Below, in pieces: positions 59,045 to 64,000 of a DNA stretch of 64,000 nt (positions within the stretch are counted from its first letter, which is position 1; each line of letters opens with the position of its first letter). A model generated the notes under the pieces. The model worked only from the letters and a program-made list of their open reading frames with translations, was not told the DNA's origin and did no database searches. Both the position numbers and the translations under genes were made by a program. The stretch spans positions 9,834,001-9,898,000 of the forward strand of contig OX387608.1 in the NCBI GenBank assembly GCA_947568835.1. The letters are read 5' to 3'. The stretch is from Protonemura montana. Taxonomy: Eukaryota > Arthropoda > Insecta > Plecoptera > Nemouridae.

Positions 59045-59413
59045 AATCGTAGTACCGTGGCGCTAATTTTAAACTGTCTCCGCAAAAAAAACCCGCCAAA
59101 TGACTACTTTACCGACAAAAACGGAGATGGAGTCACTGTCGTTTCGAATTAATATCGTAATTTCTTACAGATGCTCGCATCTGAGACTGGCTAACGCTCA
59201 ACTATAAGCTTTATTGATGCTGACCTCCACGTTTGACATATATTTATCGATATTTTTAATCGTAAATATATCATTTTTGCTGGTTTTCAACAAAATACGA
59301 CTGCGAGCGCCATCGGGTGGCACCTGACGTTACAACCTGTTTACCGCTCGTATGCTCAGCAGAAAGTTTAACATTAACGCCGGCCTCCTGACTATACCTA
59401 TAAACTCAATGGT
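59045..59413 (+). mobile_element. MITE copy M9
   Basis: GTGGCGCTAATTTTAAACTG, CCGCCAAATGACTACTTTAC, GACTGCGAGCGCCATCGGGT, AGTTTAACATTAACGCCGGC and CTGACTATACCTATAAACTC are in order; it is nearly full length and only about 380 bp from M8. Confidence 0.82.
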
Positions 59414-59736
59414 TAGATGACAAATATAATACGTCGTCCATTTTTCGGGTAATGTTTCATGGTCGTTGCCGCGTACCACCGGCATTAATTGCCCACCGAA
59501 GTGTGTGCCATTAGGTTGTCGCAAACTCGGAGCCTGAAAGCTTGGTTCACTCTACCAGATCGTCCAAGGCGTGTTTTATCATGATTATGCACTGTTAGTG
59601 GGTTATTATGACTTTGTATATGTGTTACAGCGGCTAAGAAGCTCTTACAGAAAGTTGTGGCTCGACCCTTTGGCCGGCTCCTGTGTAAACGTACTTCTAG
59701 GCCGGGTTACAAAGGTCGAGAGATGTTTTAAGAGTG

Positions 59737-59960
59737 TTAGGCAAAGGTGGTTTTGATCTGTTTCCAATAATCCTGAAACTGGCGTTCAGTCACATTGTAA
59801 AGCTGTGCAAGTGGGCCGCTCCTAAACTTCATCCCCTCTATGCTGGATGCATCACGTTGTGCTTCGGGACCCTGAATTCCAATCGATTTCGAAGCATTAG
59901 ACGATTCCTGGCCGCGGAGAATGGATGAGAGAAAATCACCGGCAACTTTCTCCTTTCGCG
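59737..59960 (-). CDS. Possible terminal coding stretch, unidentified
   Basis: On the minus strand a frame reads EKVAGDFLSSILRGQESS, then SIGIQGPEAQRDASSIEG and TERQFQDYWKQIKTTF, ending at a TAA at 59737. The composition looks protein-like and the region is GC-richer than its flanks. The acceptor is unclear (an AAG at about 59962 after A/T-rich sequence). The plus strand is also open over most of this stretch. No family was recognised. Confidence 0.28.
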
Positions 59961-60579
59961 TATTGTTTTGTTTTGAATAAATACAAAAAAAATTCACGTT
60001 TTTTTTTTCTCGCAACTCAGAAATTTCTTTGCTGTGTTTATAGACGTCGAGTTATGGAGAAAGTTATACAATTTTATGAGCTTCGTTCGTTTTTTTTTTT
60101 ATGTTGGCTTGAAAAATTAGTGGGATACATAAGTTTTCGCATCCGTAACTTGGCTGGCAGCTGGGATGAGGTAGAAAAAGAGAGATATGCAGACCATTAC
60201 GGCATGAAAATAATTTTGATAACAAAAGAAAATATTTACAATACTCGTGTTGTGTATTCTTTTTCTCGGAGTTGATTCTCAAGTTTTAACGGCGCACGCA
60301 TTAATGACAGACGTTGTTGGTGTTTATTTTTTTTTTCAAAACGAAAAAACATTCCATAAAAATTTTCTGCGTCGGAAAATCGACGTGCGTGAAACCGTGA
60401 ACACGCACCACGCAAGTGGAGTTGACAGTTAAAAATAAACAACACTCTACCCAATAACGAAAAATCGATTACACTCTCACACATCTCATTGGAGTTTGCA
60501 CTGAAAAATGAGCTTCATCTGGCTCGCCAGAAAAAATCTCTATATACGTTTTTATAAATTTTCATATCCCACAGGGTAT

Positions 60580-61520
60580 GTTTGCAAGACTTCCGTTTCT
60601 TCCCCACTCGTCTCTTTCAGCTTTCTTTTTTACAAGAATTTCACTCCATTCTTGCAGCTTCTGCTCTATAGCGTTCCAGAATTCTCCTTACTTGTCCCAA
60701 TTCTTTTCTTCCCTCGATTTCCGAGCTACTTACATTTCTCTATTCACACTTCTTCTACTTTCATTAGATTTATTCCTGGTGCACAATGCCGACCAGCTTA
60801 CCCTTTTGCCATCTTGACTCGATAATCAATTACATTTCTCTATTCATATTATCATTTTCCTAATCGATAAAATTCTTAACCATTTCACACGAAAGCACTC
60901 CATCTCGTACCTGTATATGAAAACTGTTAAAGTTCCTACCAACCCTATAGATGTAATCTAGCAAATGTTTTGAGTATGCCGTCAGCCATCTAAATGTCCC
61001 AATAAAATGAACGACGTCCCTTACTTATACCAAACCTCACCAACAACTCCAATTATTGTGTCAACTACCCATCTAGCATCCTGCCATCTCACATTTCATT
61101 TTCCACCTCCCATTTCCACTTAGACACTTAGACCAATGTTTCGTCACTTACCCACCAACAATAATGTAGGTACCATATTTCCACCGGCATTGTTAATTAT
61201 TCACCTACATACACCTCCATCTCAACGCAGCTACTTTCCCAATTAACTTGGAGTCACCTTCTCATCTTCAAGCTACCCCCGAAATTCCAATTATTTTGTC
61301 ACACAAGCCCTCACTGACGTCGCCAACTCAAGACCAGCTCTCTCTCCTGTCTCTTCATCTCACAGTCATCTCCTTTCCACTCTCTTATCTATCTCACTTC
61401 TCGATATAATATCGTATCCACATTTTGCCACGATCATCAATTATCTTCTCCAAGGTTTACGCCTACTCCTTTGCTTTTTTTTCATTTTCTTTCTCTCTAA
61501 TTCATTTTATTTGCTGGCCA
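60580..61520 (+). other. Pyrimidine-rich block
   Basis: The plus strand is dominated by C and T for most of 940 bp (for example CCATCTCAACGCAGC, CTCTCTCCTGTCTCTTCATC). Frames such as 60508-60825 exist only because of this bias. No repeat unit was seen. Confidence 0.7.
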
Positions 61521-63148
61521 GCTGGATGCTTCTTCTGTACCTTGGACTGTAGACGTGTGTCGTCCTCAGCCGTCTAATGGTCGTCTTTACTGTCAGGCGA
61601 TGTGTATTGTTTTTCGACTAATCTATCTTGTCCCTTTTCGCTCTCCGAGGCGGATTCCTAGCGGGACGGCGAATTGCGACCACGGGTTGAATGATGTCCT
61701 TCATTTATTATCGCCTCTTTCTCAGACTTAGCAGCGGCTTGAGCTGAGATTTGAAACCGACCGATGCAAAAACAGGGTTCACTCAGTCAACCACCCCGTA
61801 CGCCCTTTCCAACTTGGCCAAAAAACAAACGCGCGCGGACGATTGCCAGTACGGCAAGGCACACCCCAAGACTTAAAGCACGCGTTTCTGTTTTAAATTG
61901 TTAATTTAAATAACATTTTCCAAGATTAAACTCGTTGCGAAGAGCCTTTTTTTGTAGATCTTGATAAAAACGAAAGTCATTTGTATATTTTACAATGTAT
62001 ATCTATCTGCGCACACTCTCGGTTTTTTTCCTTTTCTCGACGGCGAAAGAGATGAGTTACCATACGGAATACATTGTTTGTATTCTCGTTGTTCGCTAAG
62101 AGGGGAAACGAACAAAAAAATATGAAAAATATGTTAAGCAAATCAGCTGAGGTTTCAGACAGCCGGGAAACGAATTGAACTTGTCAATGCTCGCTTTTGA
62201 AGAGTAAGAACACTCGTTGAAGACATCAGCATCGGAAGGCCTCCGCATTGAAACACCTCAACATTCGCAGGATACGCAAATGTAATTTGTTGTTGTCGCC
62301 GGCATCTCGTAGTAACGGTTCTTCTACTCGAGGTTTCTGTGCCGGCGGTTAATCTACATGATTGTGTGTAGAAGACAAGGTCTATACGTACCTACCGAAT
62401 TGTTTTGCAACTGAATTAATTAAGAATGTTTTGTGTCTGGGCTCACGGTCCCTTGGTGCTAGCCGTCTGTAAATCCTAACCTCTAACTTCAGATTCTCTC
62501 GTTGAGAAACTTGCGTGTTCAAGTTTCTTTGTATGATAGACCGTAAGACGGATTATATTTCTTTGAGCAGACACGCGAAAATTAGGAATCGATGCGGAAA
62601 ACGTGTCAGATACATTTTGTTGTCAAAACTAGATCCTGGCATATTGTTATTAACTTGTGGCTGATGGTATTTCTAAAGGAGAATGCGAGGGGGGACATCA
62701 ACGCCGAGTCGTAGCTTTTAGCTCCCTTGGGGGAAAACGACAGAGACGTAAGGAGGCGTCGCCAGCGAACTGGCGGCGGGTAAAACTGGAAAGAAAAAAC
62801 GATAATTAAAAGAAGAAGGATTGGATTCGTCGGCGTGCGTCCCGGAAGAACGAGAAAGCGAGAGCGTAAACAAAAAATCTCGGCGAATACGCAGGAAACG
62901 TAACATGGGGACGAAAAAAGTGTACGATGGCATATCAAGTGAAGGTATGATGAAAGAATCCGGCGAAAGGAAACTGACAAAAAAAGGGTGAAGGTAGGAA
63001 ATACTCAGGAAGTCTTGATCACCGCGGGGTTTTTGTTTCTTCGTTGCCAGCTTGACGGCTCTAGTTAATGATATGCTTTTGCATAACGCATTATTAAAAT
63101 TATTTCTAAAGGTATTCCCGAAGCAAAAGGAGTAAAATTTACTGCTGT
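61521..63148. other. CpG-richer stretch without assigned genes
   Basis: Includes several CpG-dense patches (61660-61700, 61790-61860, 62300-62350) and a purine-rich plus strand at 62650-62990. The longest frame of the window (62718-63221, 167 codons, minus) lies here, but it runs into the antisense of the 5S SINE at 63149 and is rich in Ser and Phe from the purine bias. I do not support it as a gene. The patch could contain a promoter. Confidence 0.4.
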
Positions 63149-63224
63149 ACACCGGTTCTCGTGAGATCAACGAAGTAAAGCAATACTGCTCTAAGTCAGG
63201 TGACCATTGCACACATGACATGAC
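63149..63224 (+). mobile_element. 5S-rRNA-derived SINE, 5' part (S6a)
   Basis: ACACCGGTTCTCGTGAGATC and CGAAGTAAAGCAATACTGC keep the 5S-like head and box A region. The copy breaks off at CACACATGACATGAC. The box C region is partly deleted (CAGGTGACCATTGC). Confidence 0.85.
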
Positions 63225-63417
63225 AAAACTAAGGTCCTTTTTAGTACAGCAATGTTTCTATTCAATTGACGAGTTTCTGCGTTTTAAAGTATAAATCCTG
63301 ATTTGTATAGTATATGATGTGATATTTGTATACTATGATGACTGTCTACATAACATTTTATGTTGAACTGGACAATAAACAATAAACAATAAACATGACA
63401 CATGACATGACACATGA
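63225..63417 (+). repeat. Insert between SINE halves, with AATAAAC and ACATGAC simple repeats
   Basis: Unrelated sequence that ends in three copies of CAATAAA/AATAAAC, followed by short ACATGAC repeats. CACATGACATGAC occurs at both edges (about 63212-63224 and 63400-63412), which would fit a target-site duplication of a retroelement with an AATAAAC tail. Confidence 0.6.
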
Positions 63418-63792
63418 AGTAAAACTGTGCTGGGGCAGGTATTAGATGAGTGACCATCACATACATGGCCAGTTCTGTTCGGGAGAGAGGTTGGAGGGAT
63501 GAAATTTAGTACAGAAACTTCATTCGCCTTGCTTATTAATCTCACGACATCATGGATTTGTGGAGGAATCCTGTTGTTCGTTTTGTACCGTCTTTCGGAA
63601 GAGATGTTAAGCCGATTGGTCCTTGGGGCCCTTCGATAGGAGTAGGCTTTTAGCCGGCACCGAGTTTCCTCTCCTCCATGCTATCCTAGGTTAGATTCAT
63701 CATCATCCTCATCATCATCCACTCATTCACTAACGCCATTAGACGTGCCACAAGGCCCTTTGTTAAAACAGTGCGTCTAATCAAATCAATAA
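63418..63792 (+). mobile_element. 5S-rRNA-derived SINE, 3' part (S6b)
   Basis: It begins within the box A region (AAGTAAAACTGTGCTGGGGC), repeating about 50 bp already present in S6a. It continues with AGATGAGTGACCATCACATA, the full body (GGAGAGAGGTTGGAGGGATG), and a tail ending GTGCGTCTAATCAAATCAAT. Confidence 0.88.
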
Positions 63793-64000
63793 CTCTTCTT
63801 TGAGATTCGCTCGTCGCTGGATTGTATAACAAAGTCTCCGATTTCATTATTTTATTTACATACATTCTTAATGATGTAATCGAATGCCTTTCATATGCAT
63901 GAACGTGCTTCATTGTTGAGCTGTATGCCCTTTTGTTTCGCCTTGCAATCTACAATCTTACACTATTCTGTTGAAGATTCTCAACGTCTTGACGAGGACC

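Noticed and set aside
60508-60825. 105-codon plus-strand frame rich in Phe, Ser and Leu
   Set aside because: It is a product of the pyrimidine-rich block, with no motif.
62718-63221. Longest open frame in the window (167 codons, minus)
   Set aside because: Its first codons are antisense to the 5S SINE and the rest follows a purine-rich plus strand, which yields Ser/Phe/Pro-rich shadows. No domain and no splice context.
1-64000. CRISPR array, bacterial operon, phage or viral insertion
   Set aside because: No regularly spaced identical repeats, no ribosome-binding-site-led gene series and no viral proteins were seen; the window is eukaryotic.

Overview
The window looks like non-coding-dominated nuclear DNA of an arthropod, most likely an insect. 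It is AT-rich, has no long open reading frame and no operon structure. It has GT-AG introns and is packed with short retroelements and miniature transposons. The animal assignment rests on a dipeptidase exon of arthropod type and on 5S-rRNA-derived and tRNA-derived SINEs. I cannot name the species.

One gene is recognised with confidence: a membrane dipeptidase (DPEP, zinc metallopeptidase family M19) on the minus strand. An early exon at 21774-21964 carries a start codon, a short hydrophobic signal-like stretch and the family's EVPLIDG segment. It splices across an intron of about 19.8 kb into an exon at 1845-2001 that begins with the zinc-binding H-N-D of the family. The joint is in phase (GG|C restores Gly) and both exons have consensus splice sites. 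The remaining catalytic exons must lie to the left of position 1. A likely upstream exon (5' UTR) lies somewhere to the right of 21964 and was not located.

Everything else is intron or upstream sequence holding repeat families, which I grouped by comparing copies within the window: (a) six loci of a 5S-rRNA-headed SINE (SINE3-like); (b) six copies of a tRNA-headed short element whose flanks form a near-perfect hairpin; (c) nine copies of a ~365-bp MITE with 16-bp perfect core terminal inverted repeats; (d) about eight copies of an unclassified ~220-bp element, one nested inside a MITE with an 11-bp target duplication; (e) four copies of another unclassified element containing a conserved CACCGGTCGTTTTGGGGTGA-like core; (f) a block shared by three loci that flanks the hairpin element; (g) a decayed Penelope-like retroelement endonuclease (GIY-YIG) remnant; (h) a separate tRNA-derived SINE and two possible LINE tails; (i) a 21-bp minisatellite and several microsatellites.

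A few short, unusually GC-rich open stretches (62-302, 32715-32925, 50179-50406, 59737-59960) may be exons of genes I cannot identify; they are listed with low confidence. By region: 1-22 kb is the dipeptidase gene and its large repeat-filled intron; 22-60 kb is upstream/intergenic DNA with repeats and the Penelope remnant; 60.5-63 kb is a pyrimidine-rich then purine-rich block of higher CpG content; 63.1-63.8 kb is a rearranged 5S SINE.
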